This document shows positions 1 to 9,900 of a DNA stretch of 54,890 nt, one piece after another. This stretch comes from Chryseosolibacter histidinae (GTDB lineage Bacteria > Bacteroidota > Bacteroidia > Cytophagales > Cyclobacteriaceae): positions 1 to 54,890 of the forward strand of contig NZ_JAHESF010000046.1 in the NCBI RefSeq assembly GCF_018598225.1, read 5' to 3'. Position numbers and translations under genes: made by a program. Position 1 is the stretch's first letter; every line of letters starts with the position of its first letter. The notes beneath the pieces were generated by a model. That model ran no database searches. It saw only the letters and a program-made list of their open reading frames with translations, and had not been told where the DNA came from.

Positions 1-456
1 GTGCTGGATGGTGAAGCGGTGGTAATCAAAGATATCGGTTTTGCTGGCGTGAAAGGTTTCGGCGGCGGATTTGACAATTACATGCTTTCCATGTTCGGAG
101 AAGGAGCGATGAAAGCTTTTGTGCAGGAAGCCGTGGATGAAGCGTTGCGCCTCGACCGCGCGCTGGCCAGGCTCGATGCCGACCACGAGCATGTGAGCAA
201 AAAAGTAGCGCTGATGCATTATTCGCCTATCAAGGAGACAGTGATCGGCGAGCCTGAGCCCATCTTTCCTTTCCTGGGGTCATCGCGCCTGTCGGAACCG
301 TTGAACCGGAGACAGGTGGTGGCAGCGTTTCATGGCCACGCCCATGTAGGTACGCTGGAGGGGAAAACCAGCACCGGCGTGAGGGTCTTCAACGTCTCAA
401 AACCCATTCTTGTCAAGGCAGGATATAAGTGTCCTTTTTACATGCTGGAAGTTTGA
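1..456 (+). CDS. Metallophosphoesterase, C-terminal part (cut by window edge)
   Basis: The frame is open from the first base, so the N-terminus with the first metal ligands lies outside the window. What remains (about 151 residues) has two features of calcineurin-like phosphoesterases: an H-Y-S-P segment near residue 73 and the metal-binding motif FHGHAHVG near residue 109, followed by the usual beta-strand end. The family hydrolyses phosphomono- or diesters with a dinuclear metal centre; the substrate cannot be told from this fragment. The GTG at position 1 is probably an internal valine codon rather than a start. No partner gene is close; the next gene begins about 190 bases downstream. Confidence 0.8.
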   Translation: MLDGEAVVIKDIGFAGVKGFGGGFDNYMLSMFGEGAMKAFVQEAVDEALRLDRALARLDADHEHVSKKVALMHYSPIKETVIGEPEPIFPFLGSSRLSEPLNRRQVVAAFHGHAHVGTLEGKTSTGVRVFNVSKPILVKAGYKCPFYMLEV

Positions 457-642
457 AGTTTCCGGTTTAAAGTTTCAAGTTTAAAACACACGCTAGACAC
501 GCACGGACACGGTTTTCGGCGGATCTTTATTTTCCCAAGGCGTAAGAATTACTTATGAATTCAACAATCTTGTGTTCATTTATTGATTTAATTGCTGCTT
601 AAATGCCTGAATTTCGGGTGCCGATAGTCAGGATTTCAGCCC

Positions 643-1050
643 ATGCCACGAAAAATTGCTAATCTCTGGATCATTGATGACGACCCCATGGCCTCTTTTT
701 ACATCAAAAGGCTGGCCGAGCTGGGAGAGCTTGCAGATATTATTACCATCTACGATAAAGCCCGTGGCGCCGTAGATTACCTGTTGCATCACCGGCAAAC
801 GGTGGAACATCTGCCAGACGTGATCCTGCTCGACATTTATATGCCCGAGCTCGACGGGTGGGGGTTTCTCCAGGAGTTTGCCAAGATCAAAGACCAGCTT
901 GCCAAACCTATTGAAATATATATCATCAGCTCTTCAGGTCACCTGAAAGATATCAACCGGGCCAATTCCATCCCCGAAGTAAAAGCCTACATTCAGAAAC
1001 CGGTAACCAAAGAAAAACTGAGGGAGGTTGTAAAACCGCTGAAAGGCTGA
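643..1050 (+). CDS. Single-domain response regulator (receiver only)
   Basis: The 135-residue protein is a single CheY-like receiver domain with no output domain. Visible landmarks are the acidic triad D12-D14, the phospho-acceptor D64 in the stretch LLDIYMPELDG, the Ser cluster at 96-98 and the conserved Lys119 before Pro120. Such stand-alone receivers work by protein-protein contact or as phosphorelay intermediates. No histidine kinase lies beside it, so its partner is unknown. The ATG at 643 is used because the receiver fold begins a few residues later. It resembles the many orphan receivers of soil Cytophagales, but no specific pathway can be assigned. Confidence 0.9.
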   Translation: MPRKIANLWIIDDDPMASFYIKRLAELGELADIITIYDKARGAVDYLLHHRQTVEHLPDVILLDIYMPELDGWGFLQEFAKIKDQLAKPIEIYIISSSGHLKDINRANSIPEVKAYIQKPVTKEKLREVVKPLKG

Positions 1051-1317
1051 TTTCCGCCGTCATCCATTCTGGAATCAAAGGCATGTTTTTTTAACATTAT
1101 GACCGAAAAGGAGCCTTCTTTTCATCGGTTTGGTCATGCATCATTTCAATTTTTACCGGATCCGGCCTGCAACAGCTTCGTTGCCAGCCGATCCAAAGGC
1201 CATTTATCCTTGCACTGACAGAATAAGATCGCTGTCCGGTCGTTCGTTATTGAAGAGACCTTCGCATGTACAACCGCTCCCGTTGAAGTATCCAGGCAAC
1301 TCATTCATTACCGGCCT

Positions 1318-1935
1318 ATGCGCATAAGATCTCTACTGTTTTTTTTCACAGCCCTGGCATCGATCACCGCACAAGCGCAGAAGGCACACTGGGCGGTGCC
1401 TGATTTTGCCGTAGCGCAATACGCGGGAAGCATCGGTTATTTCAGCGCCGGTGCGGGCTACGACGTGTTCAGATCGAAAGCGCGTTTCAGCGCCCACTAT
1501 GGCTATGTGCCGGAGAACCGGGGCGGCAGGGTCAACGTGATCTCGACGAAGCTCTTCTTCAAACCGATGACACTCACCGTCTGGAACCGCGTGCGCATGA
1601 ACCCCATCGACATCGGCCTCATGGCGAGTTATAACGATCATAACAAAGCTGAATCGACCGGCCCTGAAGGCGACCGCCACAAAGGATATTACTGGTGGAA
1701 CCCCGCGCTGCGCATGCACTTTGCCATGGAGAGCTCCGTCACCTACGAGTTTAAAAAAGGCCACTCCCTCCGGGCCATCACAGGCTACATCGAATACAAC
1801 AGCAACGAGCTCTACTTCGTCAGCTTCTTACGCGATATCAATACCATCCGGTTGTCTGATGTTGTGAAGGTGGGGACGGGTTTCAGAATCTACTTTAATG
1901 AAAGAAAAGAAGCCCGGAGCCAGAAGAAGGACTAG
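1318..1935 (+). CDS. Secreted protein of unknown function, possibly a small outer-membrane barrel
   Basis: I do not recognise this 205-residue protein. It begins with a clear signal peptide (hydrophobic residues 5-20 ending A-Q-A-Q). The rest consists of alternating hydrophobic and polar strands rich in Tyr, Gly and Phe, and the last strand ends in an aromatic-rich segment (F-R-I-Y-F) followed by a charged tail. This is what small beta-barrel outer-membrane proteins of Bacteroidota look like, but no family motif is visible. An intergenic repeat follows the stop codon. The upstream ORF at 1130-1327 looks non-coding, so the gene appears monocistronic. Confidence 0.6.
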   Translation: MRIRSLLFFFTALASITAQAQKAHWAVPDFAVAQYAGSIGYFSAGAGYDVFRSKARFSAHYGYVPENRGGRVNVISTKLFFKPMTLTVWNRVRMNPIDIGLMASYNDHNKAESTGPEGDRHKGYYWWNPALRMHFAMESSVTYEFKKGHSLRAITGYIEYNSNELYFVSFLRDINTIRLSDVVKVGTGFRIYFNERKEARSQKKD

Positions 1936-1936
1936 T

Positions 1937-1973
1937 AGGAAGTACGAGGGACGAGGGACGAAGTACGAGGGAA
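1937..1973. repeat. GTACGAGG-type intergenic repeat, left arm only
   Basis: A run of imperfect 8-9 base units of the type GTACGAGG/GACGAGG immediately follows the stop of the preceding gene. The same units occur as inverted arms at 13328-13412 and 39510-39564. Here only one arm is present, so it is either a degraded or a partial copy. Confidence 0.6.
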
Positions 1974-2114
1974 AAATCCCCTTGTAGCGAAGTGCTCATG
2001 GCAAAACAGACGCGCGAATTAAGTACGCAGTAACTGTTCGGGGGATCCTTCGCTCACACAGACCATCGCACTGGCCACGCTCTGGATGATGGTCTTCGAA
2101 TAGACAGTACTGCA

Positions 2115-2147
2115 CGGCCGTGGACCGTCGACTGTGGACTGTGGACC
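2115..2147. repeat. GTGGACxGT tandem repeat next to the GH9 stop
   Basis: Three units of GTGGACC/GTCGACT/GTGGACT lie directly downstream (on the minus strand) of the GH9 stop codon. They contain a self-complementary GTCGAC core. The rest of the 1974-2114 interval holds no convincing gene. I read this as one more of the short intergenic repeat families in this window. Confidence 0.5.
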
Positions 2148-2149
2148 TT

Positions 2150-3904
2150 TCAACGCATCGCTTCGATGCCACACACCAAATAAACCAACGGCGCATTCCA
2201 GTTAATGGCTACCTCATTACTTGCATAAGAGCAAACGTCGTCGATGTAGGCTTCATCGGGGATGGAGGATGGATATGCGCATTTGTCTTGCATGCCGGGG
2301 TTGGGGCCGCCTGCGAGAAGACCGGGCACCGGTGCTGTGACGCCATCAGCTTCTGAAGGGCGATGGTGTGGATGCATGGGTGTTTTGCTTCCGTGGCCCG
2401 TCACAAAAGAATATCCCGTGGCATTTCTGCCCAGCAGGTAATCGAGATTGGATAGGGCATGATCTGCATATCGCTTATCGCCGCTGATGCGGTATGCCTG
2501 GATCAGGAGGATGCCCTGGTTCGCCGCTACGGCATTGCTGCCCCAGACAAAATCTTTTGGCGTGGAGCCCATCACCGTGTGATAGGGATGTGAACCGACA
2601 TCTTTGATCATGTCGCCGGCAAATTGCACGATGCGCTGTTTCATTTCTGCAACAACGGGCTGTGCCTCCGCAGGCAGTTGTTTTTCGTGGCGGATCAAGG
2701 TATAGTATCCGAGCAGGCGCACCTGGTTCCAGGTGGGCACCAGCAGCGCTCCCGGTGAGAGACCGATCGCATTCCTGTATTGCGCATCTTTTGTAGTGGC
2801 GTAGAGCTCCGCGGCAGCCCAGCTGAACTCGTCAGAAAAATCACGGTCACCATAGGCGCCGGTGGTCACATCCGGATCGAAGGCTTCGTTCATTTTGTTC
2901 TGGTCGTACTTTACGTCGGGATTTTTTTGCGCCCACTTCCAGGCATGCTGCGCGGCCCTGAGGCACGAGTCGGCCAGCCCCGGAAACTGACGTTCAAATT
3001 TTCGCAACACGCGTACGGCCTGTGCGCTGACAGCAGCAAGGTTCAAAGCGGCGGCGGTTCCCTTCTGCACCACATACCTTGGCGTGGTAGCCTGATCAGG
3101 CATCACCATCGGGTCGAACCTGGCATTGGTGCATTTGTGATAAACACCTCCGTCGGCGGGATCCTGCATCGTGAGCATCCAGCGCAGGTTCCACAAAATT
3201 TCATCGAGCACGTCGGGAACATCGTTGCCGCTTTCAGGGATCGCGAGCTTCAGCGTATCGAAATATGCCGGAAAATCTTCATAGGCTGAAAGCAAAGTAC
3301 CTGTTGTAATACCGCTGTTGACGATGTACTTGTTGTAATCACCTGCATCGATCCAGCCCCGTGGACTCGATATCACCGTGCCTGCGGGTCTTTTCTCCGT
3401 GGCTGCCGAAGGATGCACGATCACCTCGCGATGGGTTGGACCCGAAGCCCTGCTCCACTGGCCGGCATACTGCGGTGTTAAAGCCATGGAGAAGCGCTGA
3501 TAATAAAAGGCCTTGATGGACGCTTTGGCAACCCCTTCATGAATTTTTTCGCGGATCTCGAACGGGTAAGAATAGCCGAGGCCGGGAATCACCACTACGA
3601 ACCGGCCCGGTGTTTTAAAAGCTGAAAAATCGGCGAGCCTGGTTGGCTTCGGAGAAAACGCAGAGCGTTTCACATCGCTCAGCTTACCGCTGAAATATTT
3701 TTGTTTCAGGTCCGGTGATGCAATGTAGAACTCGCTGTAGGCCTCCCCCGCCACCACCGCTATCTTTTGCGCCGGCGGGTAAAAACCGATCTGGTTGGTC
3801 CGAATATTCTCGGATAATTTTTCCTGGGCTTCGGAAGCACAGGAGATCATAAACACCATGAGCAGCAACACTACTCCCCGGTGACTGCTGATGTGAAAAC
3901 GCAT
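2150..3904 (-). CDS. GH9 endoglucanase lipoprotein
   Basis: Glycoside hydrolase family 9 enzymes are inverting endo-beta-1,4-glucanases. The protein (about 584 residues from the chosen start) has a lipoprotein signal with lipid Cys near residue 22 (F-M-I-S-C), an N-terminal Ig-like domain (residues 30-115) and the (alpha/alpha)6 barrel. Active-site features are all present: D-A-G-D near 186-189 (catalytic base), the P-H-H-R histidine motif in GHGSKTPMHPHHRPS, and the C-terminal signature YIDDVCSYASNEVAINWNA with the acid Glu. The reading frame opens earlier at a TTG (3955), but the ATG at 3904 (or 3916) gives a normal signal peptide. It is the last gene of the SusC/D locus, separated from it by a hairpin at 3941-3976. 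It probably cuts the glucan backbone at the cell surface. Confidence 0.93.
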   Translation of the reverse strand: MRFHISSHRGVVLLLMVFMISCASEAQEKLSENIRTNQIGFYPPAQKIAVVAGEAYSEFYIASPDLKQKYFSGKLSDVKRSAFSPKPTRLADFSAFKTPGRFVVVIPGLGYSYPFEIREKIHEGVAKASIKAFYYQRFSMALTPQYAGQWSRASGPTHREVIVHPSAATEKRPAGTVISSPRGWIDAGDYNKYIVNSGITTGTLLSAYEDFPAYFDTLKLAIPESGNDVPDVLDEILWNLRWMLTMQDPADGGVYHKCTNARFDPMVMPDQATTPRYVVQKGTAAALNLAAVSAQAVRVLRKFERQFPGLADSCLRAAQHAWKWAQKNPDVKYDQNKMNEAFDPDVTTGAYGDRDFSDEFSWAAAELYATTKDAQYRNAIGLSPGALLVPTWNQVRLLGYYTLIRHEKQLPAEAQPVVAEMKQRIVQFAGDMIKDVGSHPYHTVMGSTPKDFVWGSNAVAANQGILLIQAYRISGDKRYADHALSNLDYLLGRNATGYSFVTGHGSKTPMHPHHRPSEADGVTAPVPGLLAGGPNPGMQDKCAYPSSIPDEAYIDDVCSYASNEVAINWNAPLVYLVCGIEAMR

Positions 3905-3940
3905 ATGTTGTTGCATGTGTGTCAGGCTACGGAAGAAAAG

Positions 3941-3976
3941 ATAATAAAAAAGCAAGGACCTTTTCAGATCCTTGCT
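3941..3976 (-). terminator. Intrinsic terminator or attenuator between the glycan-binding protein and GH9 genes
   Basis: On the minus strand an 8-bp perfect stem (AGCAAGGA with TCCTTGCT, at 3951-3958 and 3969-3976) with a 10-base loop is followed by a T-rich tract (TTTTTATTAT). It lies 18 bases after the SGBP stop and upstream of the GH9 start, so it could end or reduce transcription before GH9. Confidence 0.7.
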
Positions 3977-3993
3977 CCCAACTAAACTAAATA

Positions 3994-5208
3994 TTAACGG
4001 GTACGGTTTACGATCCGGACATTGTCAACGGTGATCGTGCCATCTATATCCGTTGCGGTTGCATTGTTGATCACCAGGCGGATCTCATGCGTGCCCTGCT
4101 TGAGGATGTCTCCGTAATTGGCCAGCTTCTTTCCTCCGGAGGTTGCCAGGTTTGAGAGCGGAACGGAAACGGTATACCAGTTACCATCGAGTGACTTCAC
4201 TGCCTGCCCCAGCGGGTAAGCGTAGGAATACTCGGCGTCCAGGTTGATCCACACCAGCAGCTGAACTCCATCCAGGTTGTTGGTCGGTTTTTCCACCGCT
4301 ACTTCCAGCCGCAGGTCCATGTCGCTGATGGCAGTTGCCGGTTCATAGCCAGCTCCTTCGGGGAACATCTTCTTGCCCCAGTAGGTAATATCGATCACCT
4401 TATCATTAGACCAGCCAAAGTTCTTGTTCAGCATGGTGCTGATGAGTCCGAACTTGTTGTCGATGGGTTTGATGATGCCGCCGGGGGTTGATGTGGTGAT
4501 GTTCGAGCCCTGGATTCCCCATCCAAAAGGATTGAGGTCATCAAAGTTCATGAACATGCCGGTCTTGTTGCCGAACTGGCTTCTCACAGTCTGGCTGGAG
4601 AGACCACTGTTAGAGGCAACGAAAATATGTCCGCCAGACGCGGAAACGCCGGCCGGGACAGTAACCTTGAGCCAGGTGCCGTCAGGTGCCGTAGTGATGT
4701 TCGTGCCCAGCACATTGCCGGGGAACGCAACAGCCTGAACGAAGTAGAAATACTTACCGGTAAGGGTAATGGTCTCTCCTGCTTTAGCCATTTCGTTGCT
4801 CACCGACTCGATGATGGCTGGCGGAGGCAGGGTCTCGAAGTTATACGAGAAGCTCTGCCCGTCTTTTGTCACCACCCGCATGGTGTTGGATACATTGGGA
4901 TTGGTAGCAATGGTCGGCACCTGGTCCACAATGGTTACAACGATGCTGCTATTGGAAACATAGCTGGGCAGCAGCTTCACATCATAGTCGTTCAGGTACA
5001 GTTTGGTGACTCCTCCGAGGTTGCGTCCCTGGATCACCAGCACGGCGCCGAGCGGAGCCTGCGTCAGGGAAACATCGCGCGTGGCAGGGTTGGTCAGCCG
5101 CACATTCGTGATGACCGGTGCCTCCGCTTCATCATCGCACGAGAGCAACACCGCCGAAGCAGCGATCATCACCAGGCACGATAGGTATAATGCGTGTATC
5201 TTTTTCAT
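3994..5208 (-). CDS. IPT/TIG surface glycan-binding lipoprotein (SGBP-B-like)
   Basis: This is a non-catalytic cell-surface binding protein that sits beside a SusC/SusD pair and captures polysaccharide. The 404-residue product has a lipoprotein signal with Cys24 (V-L-L-S-C-D-D-E-A). Two IPT/TIG Ig-like repeats follow (about 32-125 and 128-210), each with the usual G-x-x-L/V-x-I-x-G-x-x-F/L pattern. The C-terminal domain of about 190 residues is rich in Trp and Tyr and ends in a D-N-V-R-I-V beta-strand, like a carbohydrate-binding jelly roll. The build matches the SGBP-B proteins of xyloglucan loci (established for Bacteroides ovatus). It follows susD by 28 bases, so it is cotranscribed with it. 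The ligand is inferred from the neighbouring GH9 and GH31 enzymes. Confidence 0.85.
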   Translation of the reverse strand: MKKIHALYLSCLVMIAASAVLLSCDDEAEAPVITNVRLTNPATRDVSLTQAPLGAVLVIQGRNLGGVTKLYLNDYDVKLLPSYVSNSSIVVTIVDQVPTIATNPNVSNTMRVVTKDGQSFSYNFETLPPPAIIESVSNEMAKAGETITLTGKYFYFVQAVAFPGNVLGTNITTAPDGTWLKVTVPAGVSASGGHIFVASNSGLSSQTVRSQFGNKTGMFMNFDDLNPFGWGIQGSNITTSTPGGIIKPIDNKFGLISTMLNKNFGWSNDKVIDITYWGKKMFPEGAGYEPATAISDMDLRLEVAVEKPTNNLDGVQLLVWINLDAEYSYAYPLGQAVKSLDGNWYTVSVPLSNLATSGGKKLANYGDILKQGTHEIRLVINNATATDIDGTITVDNVRIVNRTR

Positions 5209-5236
5209 AGTTATAAATGATTTAAAGCTTAACGGA

Positions 5237-6937
5237 TCAGTCTCTGCCCAGTGTTTTCATTTTACTAAAATCGTAAGCAACGGGCTCGGCATTCAGGTTC
5301 GGATTCTTCAAGAGGTCTCCTTCCGGAACGGGCAGCAGGAAGTCTCCACTGGTAGGCGTATAGTGCCTCGAGGCCAGGGTGATGGGCAGCGTTGCAGCGT
5401 TGCCGTTGTAGTTGCCCCTTTCCTGCGCCGCCAGCAGGGCGATCGCTTCGTCAGGCTTGTAGTAGTTCAGGCGCACATAGTCGAACCAGTTGTCACCTTC
5501 GTAGGCAAGCTCGCGCCTGCGCTCATTGAGGATGTCGTTAAAATTGAACTGGGTCAGGGCCACGTGGTTGGCGATGGACCGCGCGCGCACGGCATTCAGC
5601 GCTTTCAAAGCTTCAGCGTCGCTGGTGGTTGCGTTGTTACCCAGGATCGCTTCGGCGTAGATCAGGTACACATCGCCCAGTCTCAGCAGGTGCGTGCTCA
5701 GGTCGGTCTTCATAAAAGCAATGAGGCCACCACCTTCGGCTTCGTTATCCTTCGCATTTCCTACAATGTGTTTCCTGGCCCATGCGCCTGTAGGCGACTG
5801 GAATTGCGAGCCACCATCCCAGGTCACCTTGAGGCCTTTCGGGCTGTTGGCGTTGGTGGGATCACTCGGCTTGTCGCGCTGAAGGTCGGTATAAAAATCG
5901 CCGTCCATCATCATCGTAGATTTTCTCCTGGAGTCGTTCGTCACACGATTGCCCGCGCCGATCCTTGTTGCGTCTTCACCGAACAGCTGCTGCAGGTTGA
6001 TGGAAGGGCCGCTCCATGTTCCCCATCCGTCTCCAAAACCCGTGAGGTTCTGCACGGCGAGGTCTGCCTGCATGGCATTCTGCGAGCCCCAGGCTTCTGC
6101 CGACTGCCAGTGCCATGAGAGCAGGTTCTCCGGATTGCGGTTGCCGGTGGAGATCCTGAACAGGTTCCAGTAAACAGGCTCCAGCTTCAGCGAAGAATTG
6201 ACCACCATACCGGCGTACTCTTTTGCCTTGTCAAGGTCTGCCTGTTTGCGGGTGCCGATCTGGCCTACGCCCGATCTTGTGAGATAAACCTTCGCCAGCA
6301 GTCCATATGCCGTGTAGCGGTTGATCCTTCCGGGAAGATTCTCCTGGGGAAGCAGCTCGCCGGCACGTGTCAGCATTCTGACAATGTACTCGTATATGTC
6401 GGCCGTTGTATTCCTGTATAACCTTACGGCCGATCCATCGGTGATCGACTCGGAATTGCTTTCGATGATCGGAACCGGTCCGAACGATCTTACGAGGTAG
6501 AAATACGCCATGGATTTCCACACGAGCGCTTCGCCCAATGCCCTGTTCACAACTGCCTTGTCAAGCGATGCCGGCGCATATTTGGTGACGCCTTCAAGCA
6601 CACTGTTGGCATATCCCACCGCCATCCACAGTGAATTGTATGCTTCACTGATGCCGGAGGTGGTAGCGTTAACGTTGAATGTATAGAAGGGATTGTCAGC
6701 GCCCTTATGCTCGTTGCCGGCCATCACATCGCCGATGTTAATGAACGAGCGCTGGAAATCGAACCAGACCCCGCCATACAGCGCATTGACCGTTGCATTG
6801 ATCTGGCTCTCGGTCTTGAACCATTCTTCTGCAACATAGGCATCCTGCGGAGGGCGGTTCAGGAACTCGTCGCCGCATCCGGTGGGCACCACGCTTAACA
6901 GTGCCAGCATCCAGAAAATATATTTATACTGTTTCAT
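5237..6937 (-). CDS. SusD/RagB-family glycan-binding lipoprotein
   Basis: SusD proteins form a lid over the SusC barrel and deliver oligosaccharides to it. The 566-residue product carries a lipoprotein signal with Cys21 (V-P-T-G-C-G-D-E-F-L). The family N-terminus F-L-N-R-P-P-Q is followed by TPR-like helices, including the LNAVRARS segment, and by the typical C-terminal part with I-L-N-E-R-R-R-E-L-A-Y-E-G-x-N-W-F-D. Length and motif order are normal. The gene starts 21 bases after susC, which is the usual tightly coupled pair. The sugar bound cannot be read from the sequence; the locus suggests a beta-glucan bearing xylose side chains. Confidence 0.96.
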   Translation of the reverse strand: MKQYKYIFWMLALLSVVPTGCGDEFLNRPPQDAYVAEEWFKTESQINATVNALYGGVWFDFQRSFINIGDVMAGNEHKGADNPFYTFNVNATTSGISEAYNSLWMAVGYANSVLEGVTKYAPASLDKAVVNRALGEALVWKSMAYFYLVRSFGPVPIIESNSESITDGSAVRLYRNTTADIYEYIVRMLTRAGELLPQENLPGRINRYTAYGLLAKVYLTRSGVGQIGTRKQADLDKAKEYAGMVVNSSLKLEPVYWNLFRISTGNRNPENLLSWHWQSAEAWGSQNAMQADLAVQNLTGFGDGWGTWSGPSINLQQLFGEDATRIGAGNRVTNDSRRKSTMMMDGDFYTDLQRDKPSDPTNANSPKGLKVTWDGGSQFQSPTGAWARKHIVGNAKDNEAEGGGLIAFMKTDLSTHLLRLGDVYLIYAEAILGNNATTSDAEALKALNAVRARSIANHVALTQFNFNDILNERRRELAYEGDNWFDYVRLNYYKPDEAIALLAAQERGNYNGNAATLPITLASRHYTPTSGDFLLPVPEGDLLKNPNLNAEPVAYDFSKMKTLGRD

Positions 6938-6958
6938 AGTTTCTTCAATAAGGGTTGA

Positions 6959-9900
6959 TTAAAATCCGAGGCTCAGGCCAACGGTGTACATTCTCGGAGA
7001 GGGGTAACGCCCGTTGTCTACGCCGAACAAGTTTCTGTCCCAGGTGTCCTGGCCCACCTCAGGATCGAATCCCGAATATTTGGTGAACGTGTAGGCGTTC
7101 TGCACCTGCGCGTAGACATATACGTTGCTGGCCTTGATCCTGCTGATCAGTGACGCAGGCAGTGTATAGCCAAGCCTGATGTTCCTGATCCTCAAATAGG
7201 ATCCGTCTTCGATGTACCGGCTCGACACCCTTGTGTTCTCATTAGGGTCTGAGAAGGTTGCACGCGGAATGTCTGTATTCGGGTTGCTCACACGCACATT
7301 ATTGATGTCGTTCCACCATCCATCGGTAGCGGCGTTGATGGGCTCGAGCTTGGCACGGTTGGTAACTTCCTTCAGCTGATTGTCCCACGCGCTTCTCATG
7401 GCAGCCAATCCTGATCCGTTGGGGTTCTTCATGGCATTGAATATCTTGTTACCATAAACTCCTACGAGGAATATCTCGAGTGAAAATCCACCATAACGAA
7501 AAGTGTTGTTGAACCCGAAAGAGAACTTGGGCTGCGGCGACCCAAGGTTTACCCGGTCGCGTGTATCGATGGTATCGTTCTTGTCGATGTCAGCGAACTT
7601 GAGATCGCCGGGCCACACAGTACCATCGCGCGAGAATATAGGCTGTCCGTCAGCACCAACATCGTTCTTAGGGTCCCACTGCACGGGGCTGTTCAGGATG
7701 TCTTCCTTATCCTTGAAGATGCCCACCACCTTGTATCCGTAGAAATTTCCCAGGGGCTGGCCATTCAGCGTGCGTGACACCAGTACGTTGCCCGAGGCGC
7801 CGATATTTCCGCTGAGGAACGCATCTTTTATGCCCAGGTCGAGCAACGTATTGCGGTTACGGGTAATGTTCAGGTCAGTATCCCACTGGAACTTGCCCGT
7901 GAGGTTTTTGCTGCTGACCTGGATCTCGAAACCTTTGTTCTCGAGCTCACCGAAGTTACCCCAGGGTGCTTCCCTTTTGACAGCGTCGTTTCCGATCGTT
8001 CCCATGTAGCCGGGGAGTTGCTGCACCAGCAGCAGGTCCGATGTAAGCTTGCGGTAATATTCGAAGGTGAGGGAGATCCTGTTCTCGAGGAACGCTGCGT
8101 CCACGCCAACATCCACCTGCTCGGAGCTTTCCCAGGTAATGAGCGGGTTACCGTAGTTTGTATACCTGAAGCCCAATCCAAGGTTGGTGGGCAGTGTGGC
8201 CAGCGTTTCACCATATTTGAATCCACCCTGATTGCCGGCGTTACCGGTCTTACCCCAGCTGGCGCGCAGTTTCAGGTTGCTGAGTGTTTTGATGTTTTGT
8301 AAGAATGGTTCACTTGTCAGCCTCCACGAAAGTGCTGCTGATGGAAAGTATCCCCATTTGTGGCCGGGACCGAAGTTACCGCTGCCGTCGGCGCGATAAG
8401 TGAAGGTTGCGTAATACTTCTCGTTGAAATTATAATTCAACCTTCCGTAGTACGACTCAAGCGCACCGCTGTTGGATGCATCCGCCGCCGTAAATTGCTT
8501 CGGATCGCCCAGGTCGATGGAGTGCACATCGTTGGTAGGCAGATCCCTGCCCGTAGCCCCTACGCTGTACCATCCCCATGATGAAGCTTCCTGGCCAAGC
8601 ATGGCAGTGACATTGTGCACATTGGCAAACTGCTGGTTGAATGTGAGGTAATTCTTCACTTGCCAGAAGTAGCTCTGACCGCTTTGCCTTGAGATAGAGT
8701 TATGCTCATTCACGGCGCCGCCGCCGTAGTTGTAAGTAGGATTCCAGGAAGAGCTATTGTTGAGCTCTGCGTTTCCGCCGAACTCAGAACGCAGGGTCAG
8801 GCTCGGAAGGAACTTCAAGTCTGCATACACGTTGCCGATCACCGTGGCGCGCTTCAGGTAGTTTTTCTTGTCGAGGGCTTGCGCGAGCGGGTTCACAAAA
8901 GCACCTTCGCTGCTTACGCCAGCATACGAGCCGTCGAAGTTGCGGGCAGGCACGTCGGGCCTTGCTTTAAGGGCGGTGCCGATGATGCCACCCCGGTCAA
9001 AGACGCCGAGCCGTTCATCTGTTTTACTAACAGCCAGGCTGTTTCCCACGGTCAGCCATTTTTTAACGTCCGTATCCAGGTTTACACGCAACGAATAGCG
9101 GTCGAAATTTGAGCCGAGAATCATACCATCCTGTTTGAAATATCCTCCGGTGATCACATACCTGGTCTTGTCTCCACCGCTCAGGGTGAGCTGATGATTC
9201 ATCACCGGCGCTGTTCTGAAGATCTCCTTCTGCCAGTCGGTTCCTTCACCCAACACTGATGGATCTGCAAACATCGGATCGGGAGTCTCTCCTGCGGTTT
9301 CCGCGGCCCAATCGTTCCTGAACTCGGCATATTCGCGCAGGTTCATCATCTCCATTTTTACGGGAGCCTGCTGCACGCCGTAGTAGCCGTCATACGCTAC
9401 CTTGGCCTCGCCTTTTTTTCCACGTTTGGTAGTGATGATCACCACGCCGTTCGAGCCCCGGTTTCCGTAAATGGCGGTGGCCGAAGCATCTTTCAGGATC
9501 TCGATGGATTCGATATCACTCGGGTTGATGGTCGACAGCGGACTGTACGTAGTTTTTCCTGCACCACCCACTGCGCCAAGACCCATTTCATAAACGTTCC
9601 GGTTGTTGCCTGAGATCGGCACACCGTCGATCACATACAAAGGCTCCGTATCTCCATTAACAGAAGAGGTACCCCTGATGCGGATGGAAACGCTGCCACC
9701 GGGCTGACCCGACATTTGTGTAGCCGTGATACCGGCAACACGTCCGATCAGACCCTGGTCGATACCCGTTGTAACACTCTGGTTGATGGTCTCGCCTTTT
9801 ACCGATACCACCGCACCGGTGAGATCGCTTTTCTTCACTTCACCATAACCGATCACAACAACCTCCTGCAGTGTTTTGATATCTTCGGCAAGTTTGATGT

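Noticed and set aside
1130-1327. 65-codon open frame before the secreted protein
   Set aside because: No fold, signal or family pattern, and a basic, Pro/Arg-rich composition typical of random frames; it overlaps the start of a better-supported gene.
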